Source: Methylobacterium sp. J-048 (GTDB lineage: Bacteria; Pseudomonadota; Alphaproteobacteria; Rhizobiales; Beijerinckiaceae). From it: a stretch of DNA of 41,056 nucleotides. The stretch is taken from the NCBI RefSeq assembly GCF_022829515.1, contig NZ_JAKSYL010000090.1:1-41056 (forward strand), given 5' to 3'. The notes under the pieces are model-generated. The model made no database searches, had not been told where the DNA came from, and saw nothing but the letters and a program-made list of their open reading frames with translations. Shown here piece after piece: positions 7,704-17,177 of this stretch (positions are counted from its first letter, which is position 1; the number at the start of each line of letters is the position of its first letter). Made by a program: the position numbers and the translations under genes.

Positions 7704-8390
7704 TCAACGCGGGTCGTCGATCACGTGCTTGATCCCGGCCCTCATGTAGTCCCAGCCGGTCCACAGCGTGAGGGCGGCAGCGAGCCACAGCAGCGCGAGG
7801 CCGATCGCCTCCGTGCCGGGCAGCACCCGCTCGCCCGCGGGGCCGGCCACCAGGAAGCCGAGCGCCACGAGCTGCACCGTCGTCTTCCACTTGGCGATCT
7901 TGCTGACCGGGACGCCGACCTTCAGCTCGGCGAGATACTCGCGCAGGCCGGAGACCAGCACCTCCCGGCACAGGATCACGATCGCCGCCCAGATCGACGA
8001 GCCGACGATGGTGTGGTCGGCCGCGAGCATCAGCAGGCAGGCCGAGACCAGCAACTTGTCGGCGATCGGATCCAGCATGCGCCCGAGCGCGGAACTCTGA
8101 TGGTAGGTCCGCGCGACATACCCGTCGAGGTAGTCGGTGATCGCGGCCGCCACGAACACGCCCAGCGCCGTCCAACGCGCGGTGTGCGAGTCAGGCCAGA
8201 ACAGCAGCGCGACCATCACCGGCACCGCCACGAGGCGGCCGTAGGTAAGGCAGTTCGCGAACGTCCAGGCGGGCGACCGGCGTCGGGGAAGGACGGCGTT
8301 CATGGCCGGGGTGAAATCAGAGCTTGGCCCGGGCGTCAACGTCTCGACCGCGGGCGCGGCCGTGACGGCGGGATCCTCAGGCGCCGGCAT
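7704..8390 (-). CDS. pgsA: CDP-diacylglycerol-glycerol-3-phosphate 3-phosphatidyltransferase
   Basis: This membrane enzyme makes phosphatidylglycerol phosphate. The CDP-alcohol phosphotransferase motif D-G-x2-A-R-x8-G-x3-D-x3-D is complete: Asp89, Gly90, Ala93, Arg94, Gly103, Asp107 and Asp111 in the 228-aa reading. About five or six hydrophobic segments follow residue 45. The first 29 residues are Pro/Ala-rich and atypical, so the true start may be Met30 (8303), giving 199 aa, close to the family norm. The long form overlaps the end of uvrC by 14 bp. Confidence 0.9.
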   Translation of the reverse strand: MPAPEDPAVTAAPAVETLTPGPSSDFTPAMNAVLPRRRSPAWTFANCLTYGRLVAVPVMVALLFWPDSHTARWTALGVFVAAAITDYLDGYVARTYHQSSALGRMLDPIADKLLVSACLLMLAADHTIVGSSIWAAIVILCREVLVSGLREYLAELKVGVPVSKIAKWKTTVQLVALGFLVAGPAGERVLPGTEAIGLALLWLAAALTLWTGWDYMRAGIKHVIDDPR

Positions 8391-10443
8391 GGAAGAAATC
8401 GTAGACGGCGCGCGCGGTGGCGACGTTCACCCCGGGGGTCTTGGCCAGATCCTCGAAGGCGGCGCGTTCGATCGCCTTCACGGTGCCGAAATGGTGCAGC
8501 AGCGCGCGCTTGCGGCTGGGGCCGATGCCGGCGATCTCGTCCAAGGGATTCTTGATCATCTCACGCTTGCGCTTGGCCCTGTGGCTGCCGATGGCGAAGC
8601 GGTGGGCTTCGTCGCGCAGCCGCTGCACGAAGTAGAGGGTCGGGTCGCGCGGTGGAAGCTTGAACGGCGGCCGGCCCGGCACGAAAAACGTCTCGCGCCC
8701 GGCATCGCGGTCGCGACCCTTGGCGATGCCGATCAGCGGCACGTCCGACACCCCGATCTCGTCGAGCGCCGTGCGGGCGGCGTCGAGTTGACCCTTGCCG
8801 CCGTCGATCAGCACCAGATCGGGCCAAGTGGGAAACGCCTCGCCATCCTCCGTGGGGGCGGGATTCGGCTCCGGCGCGCCGCCCTCGGCCGCCGCGACCG
8901 CGGCTTCGCGCTCGGTGCGCGGCGCCTCCTTGACGAGGCGCTTGAAGCGCCGCTGCAGGACCTCGCGCATCATGCCGTAATCGTCCCCCGGGGTGAGTTC
9001 CTCCGACTTGATGTTGAACGTGCGGTAATGCGTCTTCATGAACCCGGTCGGGCCGGCGACGATCATCCCGCCCACCGCGTTCGTGCCCATGATGTGGGAG
9101 TTGTCGTAGACCTCGATCCGCCGCGGTGTCCGGTCCATGCCGAAGGCCTGCCCCAGGGCCGCCAACAGCTTGCCCTGCGAGGCCGTGTCGGCGAGCCGCC
9201 GGGCCAGCGCCTCCTTGGCGTTGCGCTGGGCATACTCGACGAGATTCTTCCGCTCGCTGCGGCTCGGCTTGTGGATCTCGACCCGGTAATCGACGCGGCT
9301 CGACAGGGCGGCGGCGACCAGCTCGGCATCCTCGATCGGGTGGCTGGTCAGCACCGTCCGGGGCGCCGGCTTGTCGTCGTAGAACTGGCTGATGAACGAG
9401 CCGAGCACCTCCTCCGGCGTCATCGACCGGTCGGCCTTCGGGAAGTAGGCGCGGTTGCCCCAGTTCTGGAAGTTGCGGAAGAAGAACACCTCGATGCAGA
9501 ACTGCCCGGCCTGCTCGTCGAGGGCGAACACGTCGGCCTCCTCGACGCCCTGGGTGTTGACGCCCTGCACCCCCTGGATCGCCGAGAGCGCCGCGATGCG
9601 GTCGCGGTAGCGGGCGGCGCGCTCGAACTCCAGCGCCTCGGACGCCTCCTGCATCTCGGTGCGCATCCGGTCCTTCACGGCATTGGACTTGCCGGCCAGG
9701 AAGGCGCGGGCCGCATCCGCCATCGCGGCGTAATCGTCGGTCCCGATCTCACCGGTGCAGGGGCCGGAGCAGCGCTTGATCTGGAATAGCAGGCAGGGCC
9801 TGGAGCGGTTCTCGTAATAGCTGTCGGTGCAAGTGCGCAGCAGGAAGGCGCGCTGCAGGGCGTTGACCGTCCTGTTGACCGCCCAGACGCTGGCGAAGGG
9901 GCCGTAATAATTGCCCTTCCGGCGCCGCGCGCCGCGGTGCTTCACGATCTGCGGCGCCGGGCCGTCGGCGGTGACCAGGATGTAGGGGAAGGACTTGTCG
10001 TCCCGCATCAGCACGTTGAAGCGGGGCTTGAGCTGCTTGATCAGGTTGGCTTCGAGCAGCAGCGCCTCGGTCTCGGTGGCGGTGGTGACGAACTCCATCG
10101 CCGCCGTCTGGGAGATCATCCGGGCGATGCGGTTCGAATGCGCCTGGCCGCGGGCATAGGAGCCGACGCGGGCCTTCAGGTTCTTGGCCTTGCCGACGTA
10201 CAGGACGTCGCCGCGATGGTCGAACATGCGGTAGACGCCGGGCGAATTCGGCAGCGTCGACCAGAACCGGCGGATCACCTCGGTGCCGGCCTGGACCGCG
10301 CCGGGATCGAAATCGAAATCGATCTCCGGCGAATCCTCGGCGGCCAGCGCGGCCTCGGACTCGCCGGCGCTCTCGTCACGCTCGGCGTCGCGGCCGTCGT
10401 CGAAGGTATCGGGGGGCAGGTCTGAGAGGGCTCTGCGGTTCAT
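8377..10443 (-). CDS. uvrC: Excinuclease ABC subunit C
   Basis: This 688-aa protein is the nuclease subunit of nucleotide excision repair, making both incisions around a lesion held by UvrB. In order: an acidic N-terminal extension (about 1-60); the GIY-YIG nuclease domain (PGVYRMF near 68-74, [16 protein letters not shown] near 81-96); a UVR motif with [18 protein letters not shown]; the RNase H-like C-terminal nuclease with [17 protein letters not shown] and [14 protein letters not shown]; and tandem helix-hairpin-helix motifs with [19 protein letters not shown]. The extra length against the usual 610 or so residues comes from the acidic start and a Glu/Pro-rich insertion before LVLIDGG. 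It leads the pgsA-moaD run. Confidence 0.97.
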   Translation of the reverse strand: MNRRALSDLPPDTFDDGRDAERDESAGESEAALAAEDSPEIDFDFDPGAVQAGTEVIRRFWSTLPNSPGVYRMFDHRGDVLYVGKAKNLKARVGSYARGQAHSNRIARMISQTAAMEFVTTATETEALLLEANLIKQLKPRFNVLMRDDKSFPYILVTADGPAPQIVKHRGARRRKGNYYGPFASVWAVNRTVNALQRAFLLRTCTDSYYENRSRPCLLFQIKRCSGPCTGEIGTDDYAAMADAARAFLAGKSNAVKDRMRTEMQEASEALEFERAARYRDRIAALSAIQGVQGVNTQGVEEADVFALDEQAGQFCIEVFFFRNFQNWGNRAYFPKADRSMTPEEVLGSFISQFYDDKPAPRTVLTSHPIEDAELVAAALSSRVDYRVEIHKPSRSERKNLVEYAQRNAKEALARRLADTASQGKLLAALGQAFGMDRTPRRIEVYDNSHIMGTNAVGGMIVAGPTGFMKTHYRTFNIKSEELTPGDDYGMMREVLQRRFKRLVKEAPRTEREAAVAAAEGGAPEPNPAPTEDGEAFPTWPDLVLIDGGKGQLDAARTALDEIGVSDVPLIGIAKGRDRDAGRETFFVPGRPPFKLPPRDPTLYFVQRLRDEAHRFAIGSHRAKRKREMIKNPLDEIAGIGPSRKRALLHHFGTVKAIERAAFEDLAKTPGVNVATARAVYDFFHAGA

Positions 10444-10523
10444 ACCGCAGATCTAAGCGTTCCTGACCCCGAGGGGGACCGGGTCGGCCGACAAAATTGC
10501 CGCGCCGAACCGGCCGGGCCGAA

Positions 10524-11240
10524 TCAGTCGAACAGCGAGTCGATGTCGTTCTGGTCGACGTGGCCCGGATCGTCGTCGAGCTTCGGCCCGTTGAGCAGGC
10601 TGCTCTCGTCATCCAGCGCGGTCGGGACCGGCATGACGGTGATGAGATCGCGGAAGCTGTCCAGTTGCGTCCAGGCGTCGATCAGGTGATCGAGATGCTC
10701 CTCGATGAATTTCATCACGCCGACGATCTTGTTGATCCGCTGGCCGGTCAAATCCTGGAAGTTGCAGGCCTCGTAGGCCGAGATCACCCGCTCCTGGATG
10801 ATATCGACGTGCTGCTTCATGCCCGGCGGCAGATTCGCGGTGTAGAGCATGCCGGCATTCGTCTCGATGTCCTCGACCGCATTCAGCAGCTGCGTCGTGG
10901 CGCGCTCGGTCGATTCGACCACCGCATCGAGTTCGTCCGCCGCCCGGCGCATGCCCTTGCCGCTGTTCTCGGAGCGGTGGAGCGTCGCCAGTTCCGACTT
11001 GGTCCGGGTGATCGCCTCTTTCATCAGATCGAGTTCGGAACGCATCGCCAGGGCGTCCTGCAACTCACGGCGGCACGCCGCGATCGTCTCGTCCGCGCTC
11101 ATCTCGGTGATGCGTCGCAGGTCCAGGATGGCGCCCAGGATCTCGTCCAGCCGCTCATTCGAGACGCCGGGACTCGGTGCGGCAGGTAAAACCCCGGGGA
11201 GCCCGAGGCTGTCTTCGATGCGATAGCGCTTCTGGGTCAT
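10524..11240 (-). CDS. cheZ: Chemotaxis protein phosphatase CheZ
   Basis: This 238-aa protein dephosphorylates CheY-P and so ends the tumble or stop signal. The long helical hairpin covers about residues 60-195. It contains ELDAVVESTERATTQLL and FQDLTGQRI, where Asp163 and Gln167 correspond to the E. coli CheZ catalytic pair Asp143/Gln147. The C-terminus is the CheY-binding tail, acidic and ending DQNDIDSLFD, joined by a flexible linker. No che operon surrounds it; the flagellar regulators flaF and flbT lie 9 kb away. CheZ is less common in alphaproteobacteria than in enterics. Confidence 0.9.
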   Translation of the reverse strand: MTQKRYRIEDSLGLPGVLPAAPSPGVSNERLDEILGAILDLRRITEMSADETIAACRRELQDALAMRSELDLMKEAITRTKSELATLHRSENSGKGMRRAADELDAVVESTERATTQLLNAVEDIETNAGMLYTANLPPGMKQHVDIIQERVISAYEACNFQDLTGQRINKIVGVMKFIEEHLDHLIDAWTQLDSFRDLITVMPVPTALDDESSLLNGPKLDDDPGHVDQNDIDSLFD

Positions 11241-11526
11241 CGTCGGGGCGTGAGCCTTCAGGATCTGTGGTGGTGACTCTCTATCACAATCGGTTAGCGG
11301 ACTGTGACTGCCAAGCTCGCCTGCGATCGATTCCTATGCGTGCGGGACATTTGACCTATCGGTGGTTGTGGCCGGCGGCATTTTACCAGCGATTCACGCT
11401 AATTATGCGTCGTCGGGGAGGATCCTGCGCGACCGGCGTGATTCACCATGTTGATTCACCGAAACGGCCGGCTGCGGGTGGATCGTTCGCGCATCGGGGG
11501 GCTTGCTCCCGCGGGAGCGTCCGACG

Positions 11527-12279
11527 ATGCGTGGCTCGGTCCGTCTTGGTCTCTGTGCGATCGTGGTCTCGGGTTCGCTGTGCGCCCCCGTGGCTGCGCA
11601 GCAGGCGCGTTACGCCGAAAGCAGCGGCTATGGTGGCGGCCTGATCGAGTATCTCGTGACCGGTCAGGCCGGGGGAGAGGGCCGCTTCCATCCCCAGCGC
11701 TCCGCGGCTCCGCAGCGGGTGGCAGCGTATTCAGGCGACCTGCTGCCGGCCGAGCCGGAACCGCTCCAGGCCGTTCCGCCACGGCAGGTCTACGGCGCCC
11801 CCCAGGCGGATCCGACCCGCCTTGCCCGGGAGGTCGGCCCGGAATACCAGCGCCAGGAGGTCGCGTTCGCCGGGCCGCAGCGGCCGGGGACCATCGTGAT
11901 CGATACCTCGGCCAAGCACCTCTATCTCGTGCAGCCCGGGCAGCGCGCGCTCCGTTACGGGATCGGGGTCGGCCGGCCGGGCTTTGCCTGGAACGGCCTC
12001 AAGACCGTGAGCCGCAAGGCCGAGTGGCCGGATTGGACGCCGCCGGCTGAGATGCTCGCCCGCCGTCCCGACCTGCCGCGTCACATGGCGGGCGGTCCGG
12101 ACAATCCCCTCGGCGCGCGCGCACTTTATCTCGGGTCGTCACTCTACCGCATCCACGGCACCAACGAGCCGGGGACGATCGGCCAATCGGTCTCCTCGGG
12201 CTGCATCCGGATGATGAACGAGGACGTGGTGGATCTCTATGACCGCGTCCCGGTGGGAACCCGCGTCGAGGTTCTCTGA
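11527..12279 (+). CDS. L,D-transpeptidase (YkuD domain)
   Basis: This 250-aa periplasmic enzyme forms 3-3 peptidoglycan cross-links or attaches proteins to the wall. A signal peptide covers residues 1-24 (MRGSVRLGLCAIVVSG, ending APVAA). A Pro/Ala/Gln-rich linker (about 30-118) precedes the YkuD domain (about 119-250). The catalytic motif is HGTNEPGTIGQSVSSGCIRM, with His210, Cys226 and Arg228. ATG 11527 was chosen because it begins the signal peptide. It stands alone, with a 286-bp upstream region containing the direct repeat GATTCACC (11440-11447 and 11453-11460). Confidence 0.93.
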   Translation: MRGSVRLGLCAIVVSGSLCAPVAAQQARYAESSGYGGGLIEYLVTGQAGGEGRFHPQRSAAPQRVAAYSGDLLPAEPEPLQAVPPRQVYGAPQADPTRLAREVGPEYQRQEVAFAGPQRPGTIVIDTSAKHLYLVQPGQRALRYGIGVGRPGFAWNGLKTVSRKAEWPDWTPPAEMLARRPDLPRHMAGGPDNPLGARALYLGSSLYRIHGTNEPGTIGQSVSSGCIRMMNEDVVDLYDRVPVGTRVEVL

Positions 12280-12637
12280 GGGGCTCCACGACCGGTTCTT
12301 CCTCCGAGGTCCATTCAGGCGTGCCTCGGCTCCAAAAGCTTCGGAAAGGTCTCTGTCCTCAACGGCAGCCGGTGGCTGACGATCGTCACACGCAGATTCC
12401 TATTTACAAGTCGGCCCGGCCCCAAATGATCGGGGCCCCCGACCCCGGTTATGCGCGCCGTTTGCGATAGATCTGCCGACGTCGACGCCTTGATCGACGT
12501 CGTGCACTCGGGCTAAATAAATAGTCCGTGGTAAACTATTGAATTAGTTTGATTATAAACTGGTGCAATCCAGACGGTTCGGGATCGGCGTCTTACCCGA
12601 TGCCGTATCGCCGCCTCGCGTCCCGACGGGGCGGACG
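12280..12637 (+). promoter_or_regulatory. Intergenic leader of the siderophore cassette, AT-rich with inverted repeats
   Basis: No gene is seen in these 358 bp. The first part is GC-rich. An AT-rich patch at about 12511-12562 contrasts sharply with its surroundings and contains two overlapping inverted repeats: AATAGT (12520-12525) / ACTATT (12535-12540), and AAACTA (12533-12538) / TAGTTT (12545-12550). They share ACTA, so only one can form at a time. The patch is where a promoter and an iron-responsive operator (RirA, Irr or Fur type) would be expected; I cannot match it to a named box. Confidence 0.45.
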
Positions 12638-13897
12638 ATGCCGCTCGCGGTGAGCCGATCTGCGGTCGCCGATATCGGGGCGCGCGTCGGCCGGTCCCTG
12701 TCCGGCATGCGACCCCTGGCACCGTTCTTCTGTCTGTACATGACGTTCGGGTCCACCCTCGGCTTCCTGTCCGGTGGGGCGCCGCTGATCCTGCGGGTTC
12801 GGGGTCTGGAACTGGCCGAGGTCGGCCTGCTGCAGCTCATCAATCTTCCGGTGGGCCTGACCTTCCTGTGGGCCGCGGTCCTCGACCGGGTTCGCCTGCC
12901 GTTCCTCGATCATCGGATCGGATGGATCGTGGCGGCGCAGGGCGCGACGGTGCTGCTGCTGGGCGTCCTGAGTTTCGGCGAGGACTGGCCGCTGCCGGCG
13001 CTGCTCCTGCTGGCGGTCGCGGCCTGTGCCTGCGTCGCCACCATGGACATCGCGCTGGAGGCGCTGGTCGTCGAGACCGTGCCGGCGGCGCGGCGGACAT
13101 TCGTCGCCTCCGCCAAGCTCTGCGGCGCGTCCCTGGGCGGCATCCTTGGCGTCGGGATCCTCGTCGGATCCTACGATTTCCTCGGATGGCGCATCGCGGT
13201 CCTGGCCTGCGCGGCCCTCGACGCCCTGTGCCTCCTGCCGATCCTCGGCTACCCGGAGGCGCGTCTTCGCGGAGTCGGCAGCCCACCCGAGCGATGGTCG
13301 GGATCGCTCGCGCGCCTGCGCGTCCTGGCAGCGCGGATCCTCGTGCTCGGCGCCTACTTCTCCGCCGCCTACCTGCTGTCCGGCCCCAACACGCTGGCTC
13401 TCCTAGACCTCGGCGTGCCGCTCGCGCAGGTCGGCTTCCTCACCGGCACCGTCCTGCCGGCCATCAACCTCGTCATGGCGCTGGTGGCGGGCGGCCTCGC
13501 CGCGCGCTTCGGCACGGTGCGGCTGATCGCCTTCGGGGCGTTCGGTGTCCTGGCCTCCGGCAGCCTGATGGCGTCCGCCTGTACGGCCGGCGCGGTGGGG
13601 CTGGCGATCGCCGCGACGGTTCTGAACTTCCTCTGCGGCGGGATCCTGGGCGTGCCGGTGTTCAACATGATCTACCGCTGGGCCCAGGGGCCGCGGCCGG
13701 CGACGGATTACGCGCTGCTGTTCGGCGCCGCCTTCTTCGCGGCGATGCCCCTGCGGGTCGCGGCGCCGGCTCTGGCCGAATGGGCCGGATGGCCCGCCTA
13801 TTTCTGCGCGACCCTGCCGCTCTACGCGGCGGCGGTGGCCTGGCTGGTCTTGACGGTCGATCGGACCCTCCGGACGGACGGAGCGGAGGCGCGATGA
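12638..13897 (+). CDS. MFS transporter, probable siderophore importer (RhtX/FptX-like)
   Basis: This 419-aa inner-membrane protein has about 12 hydrophobic segments and resembles the AmpG/RhtX/FptX branch of the major facilitator superfamily, whose members carry ferric siderophores such as rhizobactin 1021 or pyochelin into the cytoplasm. It starts at ATG 12638 behind a GGGGCGG stretch; a GTG at 12563 in frame would add 25 basic residues. Its ATGA stop overlaps the fhuF-like start (13894-13897), and an ABC exporter gene follows. The siderophore role rests mainly on this coupling to a FhuF-type reductase; no TonB receptor is seen nearby. Confidence 0.8.
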   Translation: MPLAVSRSAVADIGARVGRSLSGMRPLAPFFCLYMTFGSTLGFLSGGAPLILRVRGLELAEVGLLQLINLPVGLTFLWAAVLDRVRLPFLDHRIGWIVAAQGATVLLLGVLSFGEDWPLPALLLLAVAACACVATMDIALEALVVETVPAARRTFVASAKLCGASLGGILGVGILVGSYDFLGWRIAVLACAALDALCLLPILGYPEARLRGVGSPPERWSGSLARLRVLAARILVLGAYFSAAYLLSGPNTLALLDLGVPLAQVGFLTGTVLPAINLVMALVAGGLAARFGTVRLIAFGAFGVLASGSLMASACTAGAVGLAIAATVLNFLCGGILGVPVFNMIYRWAQGPRPATDYALLFGAAFFAAMPLRVAAPALAEWAGWPAYFCATLPLYAAAVAWLVLTVDRTLRTDGAEAR

Positions 13898-14598
13898 TCG
13901 ACGAGATCGCCGCCCGCGTTCCGGCCTCGCTGAAGGCGTACCGAGACGGCGTCGCCGTCGGACCCGGCGGTGCCACGGCGCTGCCGGTGGCCGCGCTGCG
14001 CGATCCCGGGGTGTTCGATACGACCCTGTCGGCCTTCGGGGCGGGATACGGGGCGGTCGATCGGCGCATCCTCGTCTCATACTGGAGCCAGTTCTACCTA
14101 GCCGCGCTCGCGACACCGGCCCTGACCGCCCTGGTCTGCCTCGGGCGTCCCCTGCCGCTCGCCTTCGACACGACGCGCCTCGAACTCGATGCTGACGGAC
14201 GCCCCGCCCGCCTCCTGGTCCCGGCGGAGACGCCCGATGGCCGGTCCGGCTGCGCGTCCGGTTTGGCGGGCCTGGTCGAGGGCCATCTGCGCCCGTTCGT
14301 CGAGATGTGCCACGCCCGGTGCGGGATCGCCCCCCGGGTGCTGTGGGGCAACGCCGCGGTGATCCTCGACTACGTCGCCGGGGAACTGGGCTGCGCGGAC
14401 GAGCCGGCCTGCGCGGCAGCCGCGACGCGGCCCGGATGGCGCGGTAGCCTCGCCTGCGCTAGGAACCCCCTCGCGCAGGCCTTGTGCGCGGACGCGTCGG
14501 GCTGCCGGCGGCGGCGCGTCTGCTGCCTGCGCCACCGCCTTCCGGGCGTCCCTTCCTGCGGGACGCTCTGCCCCCTCGAATGCGCCAAAGATCGCTGA
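13894..14598 (+). CDS. fhuF: FhuF-type siderophore-iron reductase ([2Fe-2S])
   Basis: This 234-aa cytoplasmic protein is expected to reduce Fe(III)-siderophore after import and release Fe(II). The C-terminus carries the FhuF cluster site: Cys210-Cys211, ten residues, then Cys222 and Cys226. The last spacing is C-x3-C, one residue longer than C-x2-C in E. coli FhuF. The body has the family-style segment ILVSYWSQFYLAAL (about 59-72). The region 163-208 is Cys/Ala-rich with five or six extra Cys, which is unusual. The gene overlaps the MFS gene by 4 bp (ATGA) and precedes the ABC exporter by 10 bp, so all three are likely one transcript. Confidence 0.82.
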   Translation: MIDEIAARVPASLKAYRDGVAVGPGGATALPVAALRDPGVFDTTLSAFGAGYGAVDRRILVSYWSQFYLAALATPALTALVCLGRPLPLAFDTTRLELDADGRPARLLVPAETPDGRSGCASGLAGLVEGHLRPFVEMCHARCGIAPRVLWGNAAVILDYVAGELGCADEPACAAAATRPGWRGSLACARNPLAQALCADASGCRRRRVCCLRHRLPGVPSCGTLCPLECAKDR

Positions 14599-14608
14599 TC
14601 CGCCGACC

Positions 14609-16360
14609 ATGCTGAAGGCCTTCCTCGCCTATTACAGGCCGCATCGGGCGCTGTTCCTGATGGATTTCGGCTGCGCCGTGCTGTCCGGCCTGCTGGAACT
14701 CGGCTTTCCCATCGCGGTGAAGACCTTCGTCGATCAGCTTCTGCCGCGGCAGGATTGGGGCCTGATCGTGCTGGCCGCCTGCGGCCTCGCCCTGGTCTAC
14801 GTGGCCAATGCCGGCCTGATGGTGGTGGTGACCTATTGGGGCCATGTGCTCGGCATCAACATCGAGACGACGATGCGGGCCCGGGCCTTCGACCACCTGC
14901 AGAAGCTGTCGTTCCGGTTCTACGACGGCCAGAAGACCGGCCACCTCGTCGCCCGGGTGACCAAGGACCTCGAGGAGATCGGCGAGGTCGCCCATCACGG
15001 GCCCGAGGACCTGTTCATCGCCGTGATGACGCTCATCGGCGCCTTCGCGCTGATGGTCTGGGTCCACCCGACCCTGGCGCTGATCACCGGCGCGATCCTG
15101 CCGGTCATCGCCTTCGTGAGCCTGCGCTACGGCGGGCGCCTGACCCGCAACTGGCAGACGCAATACGGCCGGGTCGGCGCCTTCAACGCCCGCATCGAGG
15201 AGAATGTCGGCGGGATGCGGGTCGTGCAGGCGTTTGCCAACGAGCAGCACGAGCGCACCCTGTTCGCTCGCGACAACGCCCGCTACCGCGACACCAAGCT
15301 TGAAGCCTACCGGCTGATGGCGGCCAGCCTGTCGATCAACTATCTCGGCCTGCGCTTGGTCCAGATCGCGGTGCTGCTCGGTGGCGCGGCCTTCGTGGTT
15401 CGCGGCGACCTCACCGCGGGCGGCTTCGTCGGCTTCCTGCTGCTGGTCGGGGTGTTCTACCGCCCGCTGGAGAAGATCAGCGCGGTGATCGAGACCTATC
15501 CCAAGGGTGTGGCGGGCTTTCGCCGCTACCAGGAGCTGCTTGCCAACGAGCCCGACATCGTCGACCGCCCGGATGCAGTCGAGGTGCCGACCCTGCGCGG
15601 CGATATCCGCTTCGAGGGGGTGAGCTTCGGCTACGAAACAGGCCGCCCGATCTTCGCCGGCCTCGACCTGATGATCGCCGCCGGAGAGACGGTCGCGTTC
15701 GTGGGCCCGTCGGGCGTGGGCAAGACGACCCTCTGCGCGCTGCTGCCGCGCTTCTACGAGGTCGCCGCGGGGCGAGTGACGGTCGATGGCATCGACGTGC
15801 GCGATATGACCCTGGCCTCCCTGCGGCGGCAGATCGGCATCGTGCAGCAGGACGTGTTCCTGTTCGCCGGCACGATCCGCGAGAACATCGCCTATGGCCG
15901 CCTCGACGCGACCGAGGCCGAGATCGATCAGGCCGCCCGCCGCGCCCGGCTCGGTGGGCTCATCGACGGCCTGCCCGACGGGCGCGACACGGTGGTGGGC
16001 GAGCGCGGCGTACGCCTGTCCGGCGGCCAGAAGCAGCGCATCGCCATCGCCCGGGTGTTCCTCAAGAACCCGCCGATCCTGATCCTCGACGAAGCCACCT
16101 CCGCCCTCGACACCCAGACCGAGCGCGAGATCCAGCAGGCACTCGCCGAACTCGCCCAGGGGCGCACGACCCTGGTCATCGCCCACCGGCTCGCGACGAT
16201 CCGCGATGCCGACCGTATCGTGGTCCTGGGCGAGGACGGTATCGTCGAGCAGGGCCGACACGCGGCGCTGCTCGACGCCGATGGCGTCTACCGACGCCTG
16301 CATGCGGCGCAATTCGGCGCGGCCGGCGAGGATGGCGTGTCCGCGACCGCGGCGGAGTAG
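14609..16360 (+). CDS. ABC exporter, fused permease and ATPase
   Basis: This 583-aa half-transporter has six membrane spans in the N-terminal domain (about 1-310). The nucleotide-binding domain follows: Walker A GPSGVGKT near 366-373, the Q-loop in IGIVQQDVFLF, signature LSGGQ near 469-473, Walker B ILILDEATS near 489-497, and the H-loop in VIAHRL. It is an MsbA/type IV exporter that would act as a homodimer. It starts 10 bp after fhuF in the same operon, so it may export the siderophore, or the desferri-siderophore after iron release; this is inferred from position only. Confidence 0.92.
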   Translation: MLKAFLAYYRPHRALFLMDFGCAVLSGLLELGFPIAVKTFVDQLLPRQDWGLIVLAACGLALVYVANAGLMVVVTYWGHVLGINIETTMRARAFDHLQKLSFRFYDGQKTGHLVARVTKDLEEIGEVAHHGPEDLFIAVMTLIGAFALMVWVHPTLALITGAILPVIAFVSLRYGGRLTRNWQTQYGRVGAFNARIEENVGGMRVVQAFANEQHERTLFARDNARYRDTKLEAYRLMAASLSINYLGLRLVQIAVLLGGAAFVVRGDLTAGGFVGFLLLVGVFYRPLEKISAVIETYPKGVAGFRRYQELLANEPDIVDRPDAVEVPTLRGDIRFEGVSFGYETGRPIFAGLDLMIAAGETVAFVGPSGVGKTTLCALLPRFYEVAAGRVTVDGIDVRDMTLASLRRQIGIVQQDVFLFAGTIRENIAYGRLDATEAEIDQAARRARLGGLIDGLPDGRDTVVGERGVRLSGGQKQRIAIARVFLKNPPILILDEATSALDTQTEREIQQALAELAQGRTTLVIAHRLATIRDADRIVVLGEDGIVEQGRHAALLDADGVYRRLHAAQFGAAGEDGVSATAAE

Positions 16361-16661
16361 AGCGCGGCGCAGGCGCTCTCCGTCGGCCGCGCCTGTGACA
16401 TCCACTGCATCGACCTTGGCCGAGATCTACGCGCAGCTCGGCCCGTTCGGGATGATTTTGCTCGATCCCGACTCGGGTCAGCCGGTCGAGAATGCCGAAC
16501 GCCTGCTCGTGCAGACGCGCGTCGACCGGCAGCCGCGGCGTGCCGAAGCTCTCGCCATGGGGCGCACGACCCACAAGCACGGCGGGTGTCTCCGAAGCGC
16601 GGCATCTCCGAGAAGACCGTCGGATCGGGAGGTCGAACGTTGGATTACGAGCCCCTTTCGA
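16361..16661. other. Intergenic region, no gene seen
   Basis: About 300 bp between the convergent ABC exporter and CinA genes. Frames are open on both strands because of the high GC content, but none shows a start with a ribosome site or recognisable protein features. No strong terminator hairpin with a T-run was found. Confidence 0.5.
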
Positions 16662-17150
16662 TCAGCCCATTTCGGCCAGGGCTTCGCCCAGTAAGTCGAG
16701 CAGACGTCCGGCGAAAGCCCGCATATCCGCGACCCGGTCCGCGCTGCCGGTCTCGATGGTGGCGAACAGCTCGACGGGCCCGCTCACGGCCAGGCAGGTA
16801 TGTCCGGCCGCGTCGCCGTAGCGATTGCCGCTCGGGCCCGCGGCGCCGGTCTCCGCGAGGCCCCAGGTCGCCCCGTGTCGCACGCGGACGGTCCGGGCGA
16901 GGAGCCGCGCATAGCCTTCGGAGGCTGAGCGTAGGCCGGTCATCGCGTCATCGTCGATGCCGAGGAGGGACGAGCGCGCCGTCGCTGTGTAGATCACAGC
17001 GCCGCCGAGGAAATACGCGCTGGCGCCCGGGATCGACAGGAGTGCCGCCGACACGAGACCGCCGGCGGAGGTTTCCGAGACCGCGAGGGTCTCGTTGCGC
17101 GCGATGAACGCCGCCCCGAGCGTCGCGGCCTTCGGCAGCAGATCGTTCAT
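16662..17150 (-). CDS. CinA C-terminal domain protein (NMN amidohydrolase-like)
   Basis: This 162-aa protein is a free-standing CinA C-terminal domain. Such proteins (PncC type) hydrolyse nicotinamide mononucleotide to nicotinate mononucleotide in pyridine-nucleotide salvage. Family marks are LAVSETSAGGLVSAALLSIPG (about residues 22-42, read as two short blocks SETSAGG and SIPGAS), YFLGGAVIYT, and AETGAAGPSGNRYGD (about 99-113). Length is normal for the stand-alone form. A small hypothetical gene lies upstream on the same strand, 27 bp away. NMN amidase activity is inferred from the family; some members lack it. Confidence 0.85.
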   Translation of the reverse strand: MNDLLPKAATLGAAFIARNETLAVSETSAGGLVSAALLSIPGASAYFLGGAVIYTATARSSLLGIDDDAMTGLRSASEGYARLLARTVRVRHGATWGLAETGAAGPSGNRYGDAAGHTCLAVSGPVELFATIETGSADRVADMRAFAGRLLDLLGEALAEMG

Positions 17151-17177
17151 GGAAGATCCTTCCGGGTGCTGCCGCGG

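Noticed and set aside
10120..10160. GGTTCGAAT sequence resembling a tRNA T-loop
   Set aside because: It lies within uvrC coding sequence and no cloverleaf can be formed around it.
14459..16405. Long open frame antisense to the ABC exporter
   Set aside because: It mirrors the exporter codons and has no recognisable domain. Shadow of a GC-rich gene.
16394..16661. Possible gene remnant after the ABC exporter
   Set aside because: Frames on both strands are open but give no recognisable protein and no ribosome site, so I treated it as non-coding.
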